DNA from: Pseudomonadota bacterium
Lineage (GTDB): Bacteria > Pseudomonadota > Gammaproteobacteria > Xanthomonadales > Xanthomonadaceae
Direction: 5' to 3'
Length of the DNA stretch: 47,512 nucleotides
Assembly (NCBI GenBank): GCA_023388355.1
Contig: JAEWGI010000009.1
Span: forward strand, 1-47,512
The position numbers and the translations under genes were made by a program. Below, in pieces: positions 26,263-37,466 of this stretch; within the stretch, counting starts at the first letter, position 1, and every line of letters starts with the position of its first letter. The notes beneath the pieces were generated by a model that had not been told where the DNA came from, made no database searches, and saw only the letters and a program-made list of their open reading frames with translations.

Positions 26263-28326
26263 TCAGTCGTCCTCGTGCCCGGGATGCCATGCCGCCACCA
26301 GCGCCTGCTGCACCTGCGGCGGCACCGGCTCGTAATGGCTGAAGTCGAGGGCGTAGCGGCCGCGCCCGGCGGTGGCCGACTTGAGCTCGGCGGCGTAGCC
26401 CTCGAGCTCCGACAGCGGCACCTGAGCGGTCACCGCGATCTCGCCGTTGCCGGTCGCATCGGTGCCGTTGATGCGCGCGCGCTTGCCCGCCAGGCCGCCG
26501 CTGATGTCGCCCATGTGCGCCTCGGGCGCGCTCACCTCCAGGTTGACGATCGGCTCGAGCACCTGCGGCCGCGCCTTCGAGACCGCGTCGAGGAAGGCCT
26601 TGCGTCCGGCGGCGACGAAGGCCACCTCCTTGCTGTCGACCGGGTGGTGCTTGCCGTCGTACACGGTCACGCGCAGGTCCTGGATCGGATAGCCGGCGAC
26701 CGCGCCCGAACGCAGCGCCTGGCGCACGCCCTTTTCCACCGCCGGCAGGAACTGCCCGGGGATCACCCCGCCCTTGACCTCGTCGACGAACTCGAAGCCG
26801 GCGCCGCGCGGCAGCGGCGCCACCCGCAGGAACACCTCGCCGAACTGTCCGGCGCCGCCGGTCTGCTTCTTGTGCCGGTGGTGGCCCTCGGCGCCGGACG
26901 CGATGGTCTCGCGATAGGCGATGCGCGGTGGCCGGGTGCGCACCTCGACCCCGAAGCGGTCGCGCAGCCGGTCGATCTGTATCCGCAGGTGCAGGTCGGA
27001 CAGGCCGCGGACCACGGTCTCGTTGGTTTCCTCCTCGTGCTCGACGTGGAAGCACGGATCCTCCTCGGCCAGCCGGTGCAGCGCGGTGGCCAGCTTCTGC
27101 TCCTGTCCCTTGCTGCCGGCCTCGATCGCGAGCCCGAACATCGGCGCCGGGAACGCGACCGGCGCCAGGTGGATCTGGTCCTCGTCGTGGCTGTCGTGCA
27201 GCACCGCGTCGAAATGCAGCTCCTCGACCTTGGCCACCGCGGCGATGTCGCCGGGGATGGCCTGGGTGATCTCGACGTGGTCCTTGCCCTGCAGCCGGAA
27301 CAGGTGCCCGACCTTGAACGGCTTGCGGCCGTCGTCGACGAACAGCTGGGTGTCGCGTCGCATCGTGCCCTGGTAGACCCGGAACACCCCGAGCTTGCCC
27401 ACGAACGGGTCGTGCACGATGCGGAACACGTCGGCCACCACGTGCGCGTCCGGATCGGCCGCGGTCGCGAACGGCTGTGCCGCGACGCCCGCGCCCTTCG
27501 CGAACGGCGGCGGGTTGGCCTCGCCCGGATGCGGGAACAGGCGCTCGGCCACGTCCAGCAGCTCGCGCACCCCGGTGCCGGTGCGCGCGGAGACGAAGCA
27601 CACCGGTACCAGATGGCCCTCGCGCAGGCACTGTTCGAAGGCGTCGTGCAGCTCGCCGCCGCCGAGTCCGGATTCGCCGAGTTCGAGATAGCGGTCCATC
27701 ACCGTCTCGTTGATCTCCACCACCTGGTCGAGGATGCGCTGGTGCCAGTCCGCCACCGGCCCGAGGTCGCTGTCGCCGTCGGCCTGGACGAAGCAGTCCA
27801 CCACCCGGGCGCCGCCGTCGGCGGGCAGGTTGAGCGGAAGCACCCGGCTGCCGAAGGCCTCGCGCAGCTGGTCCAGCACGCGTCCAGGGTCGGCGCCATC
27901 GGCGTCGATGCGGTTGATCGCGATCGCCCGGCACAGGCCGCGCTCGTGCGCGCGTTCCATCATCCGCCGGGTGCCGTGCTCCCCGCCGCCGGCGGCATCG
28001 ACCACGATCAGCGCGGTGTCCACCGCGGCCAGCGCCGCCAGCGCCGGGCCGCGGAAGTCGGGATAGCCGGGCAGGTCGAGCAGGTTGAGGTGGACCGCAT
28101 CGCCGGAGCCGGCGACGTGGTCGATGCCGGCGATGGCGACGTCGAGCGAATGGCCGCGCTGTTTTTCCACCGGGTCGAAGTCGGACACGGTGTTGCCGCG
28201 TTCGACGGTGCCTGCCGTCTGGAGTGCGCCGCCGGCATGCAGCAGGGCTTCGAACAGGGTGGTCTTGCCGGCGCCGGGATGGCCCGCGAGGGCCACATTG
28301 CGGATCTGTGCTGTCGAGTAGGGCAT
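26263..28326 (-). CDS. EF-G-like translational GTPase (EF-G2 type)
   Basis: The 687-residue protein has EF-G domain order. The G1 loop is GHPGAGKT (15-22), the switch region EKQRGHS (55-60), and G3 appears as DLPG (84-87) in place of DTPG. G4 is NRID (138-141), where classical EF-G has NKxD. Domain II has VFRIVHDPFVGKLGVFRVY; domain IV has KKQTGGAGQFGEVFLRV. Such paralogues accompany a normal EF-G and have GTPase activity, but often do not replace it in translocation. It is divergent from osmC with 307 bp between. Its specific role (recycling, stress, or ribosome rescue) cannot be told. Confidence 0.85.
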   Translation of the reverse strand: MPYSTAQIRNVALAGHPGAGKTTLFEALLHAGGALQTAGTVERGNTVSDFDPVEKQRGHSLDVAIAGIDHVAGSGDAVHLNLLDLPGYPDFRGPALAALAAVDTALIVVDAAGGGEHGTRRMMERAHERGLCRAIAINRIDADGADPGRVLDQLREAFGSRVLPLNLPADGGARVVDCFVQADGDSDLGPVADWHQRILDQVVEINETVMDRYLELGESGLGGGELHDAFEQCLREGHLVPVCFVSARTGTGVRELLDVAERLFPHPGEANPPPFAKGAGVAAQPFATAADPDAHVVADVFRIVHDPFVGKLGVFRVYQGTMRRDTQLFVDDGRKPFKVGHLFRLQGKDHVEITQAIPGDIAAVAKVEELHFDAVLHDSHDEDQIHLAPVAFPAPMFGLAIEAGSKGQEQKLATALHRLAEEDPCFHVEHEEETNETVVRGLSDLHLRIQIDRLRDRFGVEVRTRPPRIAYRETIASGAEGHHRHKKQTGGAGQFGEVFLRVAPLPRGAGFEFVDEVKGGVIPGQFLPAVEKGVRQALRSGAVAGYPIQDLRVTVYDGKHHPVDSKEVAFVAAGRKAFLDAVSKARPQVLEPIVNLEVSAPEAHMGDISGGLAGKRARINGTDATGNGEIAVTAQVPLSELEGYAAELKSATAGRGRYALDFSHYEPVPPQVQQALVAAWHPGHEDD

Positions 28327-28633
28327 GGGGCCGATCCTCCCTTGCGTGGGGAGCCGGCCGCTGGCCGGCGTCTGCGGGGAGATCCGCGCGGCGCGCCCGG
28401 GCGCGGGGCCCGGATCCGCGGCGGGATCCGCGTGCGGCCGTCATGGCAGTCCGCGGGAGGAGGAACACAGCCTGGCGAGCGTTCGCTCGAGGGGCGGTCA
28501 TGGCGGAGCGCCACCTTATCGCGTCGCCGCCGCGCCGGCGCGTTGCGTCGCAGCATGCGCCGTCGCCCCGCACGCCGGGGTAACGCCGCCGCGCTTAGGC
28601 TGTCCCGATTCCCCAACCCCAAGGAGTGAAACG
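28327..28633. other. non-coding divergent region
   Basis: The 307 bp between the EF-G-like gene and osmC contains GC-rich inverted repeats (for example around CCGGCCGCTGGCCGG at 28352-28366) and a possible -10 TAGGCT (28596-28601) for osmC. No gene was seen. Confidence 0.4.
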
Positions 28634-29068
28634 ATGGGCATTTCCCGCAAGGCAAGCGCGCACTGGCAGGGCGATCTCAAGACCGGAAAGGGCAGCCTGA
28701 CCACGCCCGCAAGCGGCCTGCTCGACGGCACCCGCTACGGCTTCAACAGCCGCTTCGGCGACGAGAAGGGCACCAACCCCGAGGAGCTGATCGCGGCCGC
28801 GCACGCGGGCTGTTTCACCATGGCGCTGTCGGCCAAGCTCACCGAGGCCGGGCATCCGCCCGAGTCGCTCGAAGGCAGCGCGCAGGTCGACCTGTCGATG
28901 GAAGGCGGCCCGACGCTGAGCGCGATCCGCCTGGGCATGAAGGCGAAGGTGCCGGGGATCGACGAAAAGACCTTCCGCGCGATCGCCGACGACGCCAAGC
29001 AGAACTGCCCGGTGTCCAAGGCGCTCAGCGCGGTGCCGATCACCCTGGAGGCCGAGCTGCTCGGGTAG
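28634..29068 (+). CDS. osmC: OsmC-family organic hydroperoxide reductase
   Basis: The 144-residue protein starts MGISRKASAHWQGDLK behind AAGGAG. It has the OsmC active-site cysteines: AAHAGCFTMAL (Cys60) and NCPVSKAL (about Cys125), plus Glu52 in TNPEELIAAAH. OsmC detoxifies organic peroxides by thiol chemistry, usually with lipoyl-type reductants, and is osmotically or stationary-phase induced in many bacteria. The alpha/beta hydrolase gene follows after 4 bp. Confidence 0.9.
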   Translation: MGISRKASAHWQGDLKTGKGSLTTPASGLLDGTRYGFNSRFGDEKGTNPEELIAAAHAGCFTMALSAKLTEAGHPPESLEGSAQVDLSMEGGPTLSAIRLGMKAKVPGIDEKTFRAIADDAKQNCPVSKALSAVPITLEAELLG

Positions 29069-29072
29069 CCGC

Positions 29073-29747
29073 ATGCGCTCGGTGCTGATGGTGCACGGAG
29101 GCGGCGGGGGCGGCTGGGAATGGAATGTCTGGAAGGGCGTGTTCGAGGGCGGACGCGTGCGCGTGGCCGCGCCCGACCTGCAGGCCGGGCCGCGAGGCCT
29201 GGCCGCGACCGGACTGGACGACTACGCCGCCCAGGTGCGCGCGGCGCTGCTGGCACTGCGGCCGCCGCGCGCGCTGGTCGGTGCCAGCCTCGGCGGGCTG
29301 CTGGCGCTGGACTGCGCCGCCGATGCCGATGCGCTGGTGCTGGTCAACCCGCTGCCGCCGGCGCCCTGGCACGCGCAGCTGCCGCGGCGCGAATGGCCCG
29401 ATGTGATCCCCTGGCGGCGCGACGCGCGACTGACCGGCACCCACCGCGCCCTGCCCGACGCGGACGAGGCGACCGCACTGTTCGCCTTCCGCCACTGGCG
29501 CGACGAGAGCGGACGGGCGATGCGCGAGGCCTACGCCGGGCGCGAGGTCGCGCACCCGGCGTGTCCGGTGCTGTGCGTGGCGTCGATGGTGGACGACGAC
29601 GTGCCGCCTCCGCTGACCGTGGCCCTGGCCAGCGCGCAGCAGGCTTCGCTGCTGCGCGCCAGCGCGGTCAGCCACGTCGGCCCGCTGCTCGGGCGCGGCG
29701 CGGCCGATTGCGCCGCCCAGGTGCTGGCCTGGCTGTCGGCGCGTTGA
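29073..29747 (+). CDS. alpha/beta hydrolase
   Basis: The 224-residue protein has the nucleophile elbow GASLGG, an N-terminal MVHGGGGGGWEW oxyanion loop and a likely catalytic His in SHVGPLLGR. Family members hydrolyse esters or amides; the substrate is not evident. Start four bases after the osmC stop suggests coupled expression. Confidence 0.75.
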   Translation: MRSVLMVHGGGGGGWEWNVWKGVFEGGRVRVAAPDLQAGPRGLAATGLDDYAAQVRAALLALRPPRALVGASLGGLLALDCAADADALVLVNPLPPAPWHAQLPRREWPDVIPWRRDARLTGTHRALPDADEATALFAFRHWRDESGRAMREAYAGREVAHPACPVLCVASMVDDDVPPPLTVALASAQQASLLRASAVSHVGPLLGRGAADCAAQVLAWLSAR

Positions 29748-29852
29748 ACGGCGCAGCCCCATCGCCCGCAAGGCCGGTTCGATTCAGGTCCGCGTTAGCC
29801 ATGGATGCCTAGCGTGGCCTGGCGCCTCCTGTCCGGGCGCGGGGACCTGCCG

Positions 29853-30596
29853 ATGAATTCCACGGGGATCTGCCTTGCCGCCGCGCTGATGCTCGCCGCA
29901 GGCGTCGCGTCCGCGCAGTCGCACGACGACCGCTACGGCCCGGCGCCGTACGGCGACTACAGCCACCGCAGCGACGCCTACCACGACCGCGAGCCGTTGC
30001 CCGGTTCCGACCGGCATGCGCAGCAGGAGCGTTACGGCCAGGGCCATTACGAATGGGCCCGCGTCGTGCGCGTGGACCCGGTGTTCGACGGCCGCAGCCG
30101 CCCGGCATACGGCCGCCGCGAATGCGAGACCCGTCGCGACGGGTATGCGTCCCGCGATCCACGCGACCATGGCTACGGCGACGCGTACCGGGGCGGCGAT
30201 CGCCACGACCCCTACGAGCGCTCGCACCGCGACGACGGCGGCCGCCTGGTCGCCACCGTGCTCGGCGGCATCGCCGGCGCGGTGCTGGGCAGCCGGATCG
30301 GCGACGGCAGTGGCCAGGTGATCGGCACCGCGGTCGGTTCGATGGTCGGCGGCGCTGCCGGTCGCGGGATCTACGATGCCAACCGCCGCGCCCGCGACGG
30401 CTACGTCACCGTCTGCGATCCGGAACCCTGGCGCGACGGCCATCGCGGCCGCGACGCCTACGGCGCCGATCCCCACGACCGCGCGGTGCTGGCCTATGAC
30501 GTGACCTGGGAATACGCCGGCCGCGAGTACGTCACCCGCACCGACCACCGCCCCGGCGACCGCATTCGCGTGCGCGTCGACGTCCGCGCCGAATAG
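29853..30596 (+). CDS. exported glycine-zipper 2TM protein
   Basis: The 247-residue protein has a signal peptide (1-21, VASA-QS), then a long His/Asp/Arg/Tyr-rich segment (about 23-127). A glycine zipper follows (VLGGIAGAVLGSRIG and VIGTAVGSMVGGAAG, 136-170). The C-terminus has YVTVCDPEPW and ends in a beta-rich AYDVTWEYAGREYVTRTDHRPG. Two cysteines, Cys91 and Cys188, flank the zipper and may form a disulfide. Such proteins insert in the outer or inner membrane; function unknown. Confidence 0.8.
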   Translation: MNSTGICLAAALMLAAGVASAQSHDDRYGPAPYGDYSHRSDAYHDREPLPGSDRHAQQERYGQGHYEWARVVRVDPVFDGRSRPAYGRRECETRRDGYASRDPRDHGYGDAYRGGDRHDPYERSHRDDGGRLVATVLGGIAGAVLGSRIGDGSGQVIGTAVGSMVGGAAGRGIYDANRRARDGYVTVCDPEPWRDGHRGRDAYGADPHDRAVLAYDVTWEYAGREYVTRTDHRPGDRIRVRVDVRAE

Positions 30597-30618
30597 CGCG
30601 CTGCCACGTCGATCTCCT

Positions 30619-30696
30619 GTAGGAGCGGCTTCAGCCGCGACCGGAATCCCGGCTGCGACGAAAGCATGTTCCGGTCGCGGCTGAAGCCGCTCCTAC
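30619..30696. repeat. REP-type perfect inverted repeat, probable bidirectional terminator
   Basis: Two 26-bp perfectly complementary arms (30619-30644 and 30671-30696), each with GTAGGAGCGGCTTCAGCC or its complement, are separated by 26 bp. This GTAGGAGCGGCTTCAGCCGC family is common in xanthomonads and pseudomonads. It lies between the convergent glycine-zipper and phzF genes, where a hairpin could end both transcripts. Confidence 0.8.
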
Positions 30697-30718
30697 GGGG
30701 GGCGGGCGAATTGCGCCG

Positions 30719-31603
30719 TCAGGCGCGCGGTGTCCAGTCGATCATGCCCGTCACCACGGTCTGCACCCGACCGCCCGACCAGACGTCCCCGGCCGCGTCG
30801 ACCTCCAGCTCGATGCAGGCATCGAAGCCCACCTCGCGCCCCTGGCTGATGCGGTAGCGGCCGCCTTCGCCGGGCAGCGCGTCGCGCGCGGCAAGCCAGG
30901 CGGCAAGGGTGGCGTTGGCCGCGCCCGAGGCGGCGTCCTCGAAGCAGCCGCTGGCGCCCACCCAGGCGCGCACGGCGAGGTGGTGGCCCGGATCCCGGCT
31001 GCGCGCGTACACGCACAGCCCCATGCTGCCGGTTTCGAGCGCGAGCCGTTCGATCGCCGCCCAGTGCGGACTGGCGCCGCGCAGCGTCGCCTCGTCCGCC
31101 AGTTCGACCAGCCACCAGCGGCGGCCGCCGTCCACCAGCGCCGGCGGCAGCGCGCCGCGCGCCAGGCCGGCCAGCGCATCGGCCAGCCGGTCATCGTCGG
31201 TATCGGCAACGTCGACGACCCGCGCCCGCGGCGTGCGCACCGCGATCGTGCGCGTGGCGCAGCTGCCGCGCACGCGCAGCGGCAGCTGCCCGGCTACGCC
31301 TTCCTGCACCAGCAGCCCCTCGCGCGGCTGCGCCAGGCCCCCCTCCATCACCGCATGCGCGGTGCCGACGCTGGGATGGCCGGCGAACGGCACCTCGCGC
31401 CGCGGACTGAACATGCGCAGGCCGTAGCTGGCCGCCGGCGAGGACGGCGGGAACACGAAGGTGGTTTCCGGCAGCCGGGTCCAGCGCGCGATCGCCTGCA
31501 TGGTCGCCTCGTCCAGGCCTTCCGCGTCCAGGACCACGGCCAGCGGATTGCCGACGCCGGGGCGATCGGCGAAGACGTCGAGCTGCAGGTAGCGTCGGGA
31601 CAT
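30719..31603 (-). CDS. PhzF-family isomerase/epimerase
   Basis: The 294-residue protein has the diaminopimelate-epimerase-like double fold of PhzF: LDVFADRPGVGNPLAVVLD near the N-terminus, RLPETTF with the acidic residue (Glu46), PFAGHPSVGTAHAV, and the second-half FEDAASGAANATLAAWL. Members isomerise dihydro-aromatic or amino-acid-like compounds; one member makes phenazine precursor. No phenazine genes are near, so the substrate is unknown. Confidence 0.8.
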   Translation of the reverse strand: MSRRYLQLDVFADRPGVGNPLAVVLDAEGLDEATMQAIARWTRLPETTFVFPPSSPAASYGLRMFSPRREVPFAGHPSVGTAHAVMEGGLAQPREGLLVQEGVAGQLPLRVRGSCATRTIAVRTPRARVVDVADTDDDRLADALAGLARGALPPALVDGGRRWWLVELADEATLRGASPHWAAIERLALETGSMGLCVYARSRDPGHHLAVRAWVGASGCFEDAASGAANATLAAWLAARDALPGEGGRYRISQGREVGFDACIELEVDAAGDVWSGGRVQTVVTGMIDWTPRA

Positions 31604-31776
31604 GGGCGCGGCCTTCGATGGCGGCCGCGCAGCTTACCAATCCGTGCGCCGGCACCGCGCCGCGTCGCCATCGCGATGCCGCGCGCAGGAGCCCCGCGGG
31701 CGTCGATCCGGGTAGAATCGCGCTTCGCATCCGCGCGCGGATGCGCCCGTCCCCAACGCCGGATTCCTGTCACTCC

Positions 31777-34367
31777 ATGCCTTCCGCTCCGATCGGCACG
31801 CCCTGGGTCGTGCTCAAGTTCGGCGGCACTTCGGTGTCGCAACGCCATCGCTGGGACACCATCGGCCGGCTCGCGGACAAACGCGCGCAGGAGTGCGGCG
31901 GCCGCGTGCTGGTGGTGGTGTCTGCGCTTTCAGGTGTGACCAATGAACTGACCGCGATCGCGGGTGGCGCGGACGACGGCGCGGCGCGGGTCGAGGCGCT
32001 GGTCGCCCGCCATCGCGGCTTCCTGCACGAACTCGACCTGGATCCGGATGCGGTGCTGGGCGAGCGCCTCGCCGCGCTGGCCGCGCTGGTCGTCGACACG
32101 CGCGCGGCCACGCGCACGCTGGACTGGCAGGCCGAGGTGCTGGCCCAGGGCGAACTGCTCTCGTCCACGCTGGGCGCGGCCTACCTGCGTGCGCAGGGCC
32201 TGGATTTCGGCTGGACCGATGCGCGCGACTGGCTCGACGCGATCGAGCTGCCCAACCAGAGCGACTGGGGCAAGCGCCTGTCGGTGTCGTGCCGGCGCGA
32301 GGCCGACGACGACTGGCGCGCGCGCTTCGCCGCCCAGCCGGCGCGCCTGCTGCTCACCCAGGGCTTCATTGCCCGCCACGAAGACGGCGGCACCGCGGTG
32401 CTCGGGCGCGGCGGTTCGGACACGTCCGCGGCGCTGTTCGGCGGCCTGCTGCGCGCGCGCGGCGTGGAGATCTGGACCGACGTGCCGGGCATGTTCACCG
32501 CCAATCCGCGCGAGGTGCCCGATGCGCGCCTGCTCACCCGCCTGGACTACGCCGAGGCGCAGGAGATCGCCACCACCGGCGCCAAGGTGCTGCATCCGCG
32601 CTCGCTGGGCCCGTGCCGGGTGAGTGGGGTGCCGATGGCGATCCTCGACACCGGTCGCCCGGATCTGCCGGGCACGCGCATCGACGGCGACGCCGCGCCA
32701 GTGCCCGGGGTCAAGGCGATCAGCCGCCGCAACGGCATCGTGCTGGTGTCGATGGAAACGGTGGGGATGTGGCAGTCGGTGGGCTTCCTGGCCGACATCT
32801 TCGAGCGCTTCAGGCGCCACGGCCTGTCGGTGGACCTGATCGGTTCGGCCGAAACCAACGTCACCGTCTCGCTCGATCCGAGCGAGAACCTGGTCAGCAC
32901 GGACGTACTGGCGCGCCTGTCGGAGGACCTTGCGCAGATCTGCCGGGTCAAGGTGATCGCGCCCTGCGCGGCCATCACCCTGGTGGGCCTGGGCATGCGC
33001 TCGCTGCTGCACAAGCTCTCGGACGTGTGGGCCACGTTCGGCCGCGAGCGCGTGCATCTGATCTCGCAGTCGTCCAACGACCTCAACCTGACCTTCGTGA
33101 TCGACGAGGCCGATGCGGACGGCCTGCTGCCGATCCTGCACGCCGAGCTGATCGACTCGGGCGCGATGCCGGTGTACGAGACCGAAGTGTTCGGCCCGCG
33201 CTGGAAGGACATCATCGGCACCACCCGGCCGCGGCCGCAGCCCTGGTGGCTCGCCGCGCGCGAGCGGCTGCTGGCGCTGGCCGAAAGCGGTACCCCGCGC
33301 TACGTCTACCACCTGCCGACGGTGCGCGAGCGCGCGCGCCAGCTGCTGGCGGTGGAGGCGGTCGACCGCCGCTACTACGCGATCAAGGCCAACTCGCATC
33401 CGCAGATCCTGCGCGCGATCGCGGCCGAGGGCTTCGGCCTGGAATGCGTGTCGCGCGGTGAGGTGGCGCACGTGTTCGAGCACCTTCCGGGGTTCGATCC
33501 GGCGCGGGTGCTGTTCACGCCCAGTTTCGCGCCGGTGGACGAGTACCGCGAAGCCCTGGCGCGCGGGGTGACGGTGACCGTCGACAGCTGCGAGCTGCTG
33601 CAGCGGTGGCCGGACGTGTTCCGCGGCCGCGACCTGTGGCTGCGCATCGACCTGGGCTTCGGCGACGGCCACCACGAGAAGGTCACCACCGGCGGCAAGG
33701 CCTCGAAGTTCGGCCTGGCCGCCAGCCGGGTGGAGGAGTTCGAGACGCTGGCGCGCGCGCTGGACGTGCGCATCACCGGGCTGCACGCGCACCTGGGCAG
33801 CGGCGTGGAGACGCGCGAGCACTGGCGCGAGATGGTCGATGCGATGGCCGGGTTCGCGCGCCGCATCGGCACCGTGGAGGTGCTCGACATCGGCGGCGGC
33901 CTGCCGGTCCCGTACGCGGCCGACGACGAACCGTTCGACCTGGAGGACTGGAATGCCGGCCTGGCCGAGGTCAAGGCGGTGCATGCCGGGTTCGAACTGG
34001 CGATCGAGCCGGGCCGCTTCCTGGTCGCCGAGGCCGGCGTGCTGCTGGCCCGCTGCAGCCAGGTGGTGGAGAAGGACGGCGTGCACCGGGTTGGCCTGGA
34101 CGCGGGCATGAACGCGCTGATCCGGCCGGCGCTGTACGACGCCTGGCACGACATCGTGAACCTGGCGCGGGTGGAGGATGCGGATGCGCGGGATTTCGAC
34201 GTGGTCGGGCCGATCTGCGAATCCAGCGACATCTTCGGCCATCGGGTGAAGCTGCCGGTGGAGACCGCCCCCGGCGACGTGATGCTCGTGTCGGACGCCG
34301 GCGCCTATGGTTACACCATGGCCAGCACCTACAACCTGCGCGCCCTGCCGGCCGAGGACATCCTCGA

Positions 34368-34371
<4 letters not shown>
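31777..34371 (+). CDS. lysAC: bifunctional aspartate kinase/diaminopimelate decarboxylase
   Basis: The 864-residue fusion has an N-terminal aspartate kinase (VLKFGGTSVS, residues 12-21; ACT-type region with GMRSLLHKLSDVW) and, from about residue 500, a C-terminal diaminopimelate decarboxylase: PLP lysine Lys537 in YAIKAN, HAHLGSG, EPGRFLV and the catalytic Cys814 in GPICESSDIFG. It thus carries the first and last steps of lysine synthesis in one chain and controls the diaminopimelate used in peptidoglycan. The fusion is characteristic of xanthomonads. A -10-like TAGAAT is at 31713-31718, without a good -35. It overlaps murL by 4 bp (ATGA). Confidence 0.92.
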
Positions 34372-35805
<1,434 letters not shown>

Positions 35806-35825
<20 letters not shown>

Positions 35826-37266
35826 CATCGCCTCGCTGGCCGGACAGCGCGTTGCGCTGTGGGGCTGGGGGCGCGAGGGGCGGGCGGCGTATGCGGCGCT
35901 GCGCGCCGTGCGGGACGACCGGCCAGCGGCTGTCGGCGAGGCCCGGCGTGTCGCGAACGCGCAAGCGCGGTTTCCGGAAGGACTGACGCTGTTCTGCACG
36001 CCGGCGGAGGCAGGCGAGGCGCGGGCGCTGGAAGACGCGCGGCTGCGGGTCGAGACGGAGGCGACGGCGGAGCGGCTGTCGGCGTTCGACGTGGTGATCA
36101 AGTCGCCCGGGATCAGCCCGTACCGGCCCGAGGCGCTGGCGGCGGCCGAGCGGGGCACGCGCTTTGTCGGCGGCACCGCGCTGTGGTTCGCCACACGGCC
36201 GGACGCGCGCACCGTGTGCGTCACCGGCACCAAGGGCAAGAGCACGAGCTCGGCGCTGCTGGCGCATCTGCTGCGCGCGGCGGGGCATCGCACCGCGCTG
36301 ACCGGCAACATCGGCCAGCCGCTGCTGGAGTTGCTCGATGGCGATGCGGCGTACTGGGTGGTCGAACTGTCGAGCTACCAGACCCGCGACGTGGCGGCGA
36401 GCGGCGTGCGCCCGGACGTGGCGCTGGTGACCAACATCTTCCCCGAGCACCTGGACTGGCACGGCGGGCAGGCGCGCTACGTCGAGGACAAGCTGGCGCT
36501 GGTGACCGAAGGCCACCCGCGCGTTGCCGTGCTCAATGCCGCCGATCCGACCCTGGCGGCGCTTGGCGGCGGCCTCGCCGACAGCCAGATCCACTGGTTC
36601 GGCGACCAGGCCGGCTGGCACCTGCGCGGCGATGCACTGTGGCGTGGTGATCGCCACGTGCTCGACACGCGCGCGCTGCCGCTGCCGGGACGGCACAACC
36701 GCGGCAACCTGTGCGGCGTGCTGGCCGCGATCGAAGCGCTGGGCCTGGATGCGGAAGCGCTGGCGCCGCACGCCGCCAGCTTCCGGCCGCTGCCGCACCG
36801 CGTGCAGAGCCTGGGCACGCGCGATGGCATCGGGTTCGTCAACGATTCGATCAGCACCACGCCGCACGCCAGCCTGGCGGCGCTGGAGGTGTTCGCCGGG
36901 CGCAGGGTCGCGATCCTGGTCGGCGGCCACGACCGCGGCCTGGACTGGAGCGCATTCGCCGCCACCGTGCGCCAGCGGCCCCCGGCGGCGATCGTGACCA
37001 TGGGCCAGAACGGGCCGCGCATCCATGCGCTGCTGGAGGATGCGGCGGAAGCCGCCGGCTTCATCCTTCGCGCGGTCGATGACCTGGCGGCCGCGGTGGC
37101 GACGGCGAAGGCCGCGCTGGGGGGCGAGGGCGTGATCCTGCTCTCGCCCGGCGCGCCGAGCTTCGGCGCCTACCGCGACTACACCGAGCGCGGGCGCCAC
37201 TTCGCCACGCTGGCGGGGTTCGATCCTGCGGAGATCACGGCGATCCCGGGCATCGGCATCGCCTGA
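35806..37266 (+). CDS. murD2: UDP-MurNAc-L-alanine--L-glutamate ligase
   Basis: This 486-residue Mur ligase has an N-terminal Rossmann-like domain ([17 protein letters not shown]), P-loop GTKGKST (141-147), the LSSYQT motif, [17 protein letters not shown] and [14 protein letters not shown]. The MurD2 type adds L-Glu to UDP-MurNAc-L-Ala, and MurL next door then inverts it, so the assignment rests on the pair. It starts with GTG at 35806, 20 bp inside murL, which implies coupling. Classical MurD would use D-Glu; the two cannot be told apart by motifs alone here. Confidence 0.87.
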
Positions 37267-37301
37267 TTGCCGCGCAGCCGGAGCGCCGCCAGGCTCCGCT
37301 C

Positions 37302-37351
37302 GCCCCCACCCCAACCCTCCCCCGCAAGCGGGGGAGGGCTGGGGTGGGGGC
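37302..37351. repeat. long near-perfect palindrome after murD2
   Basis: Two 24-bp arms (37302-37325, 37328-37351) with one mismatch and a 2-bp centre contain CCAACCCTCCCCCGC and its complement. They lie in the 200-bp gap between murD2 and the dienelactone hydrolase-like gene. The stem may end murD2 transcription, though no U tract follows. Confidence 0.75.
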
Positions 37352-37466
37352 AAGCCGAAGGCGCATGACCCCTCTGGCGGGGTCGACCCGACGCCCCTCG
37401 CCGCATGCCCGCGCCCGGTCACGCCTGACTGCGCTAGGCTGCCGGCTTCCCGCACGGAGTCCGCCC

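Noticed and set aside
29771..29782. GGTTCGATTC, resembling a tRNA T loop
   Set aside because: Flanks do not pair and the upstream sequence is the hydrolase gene.
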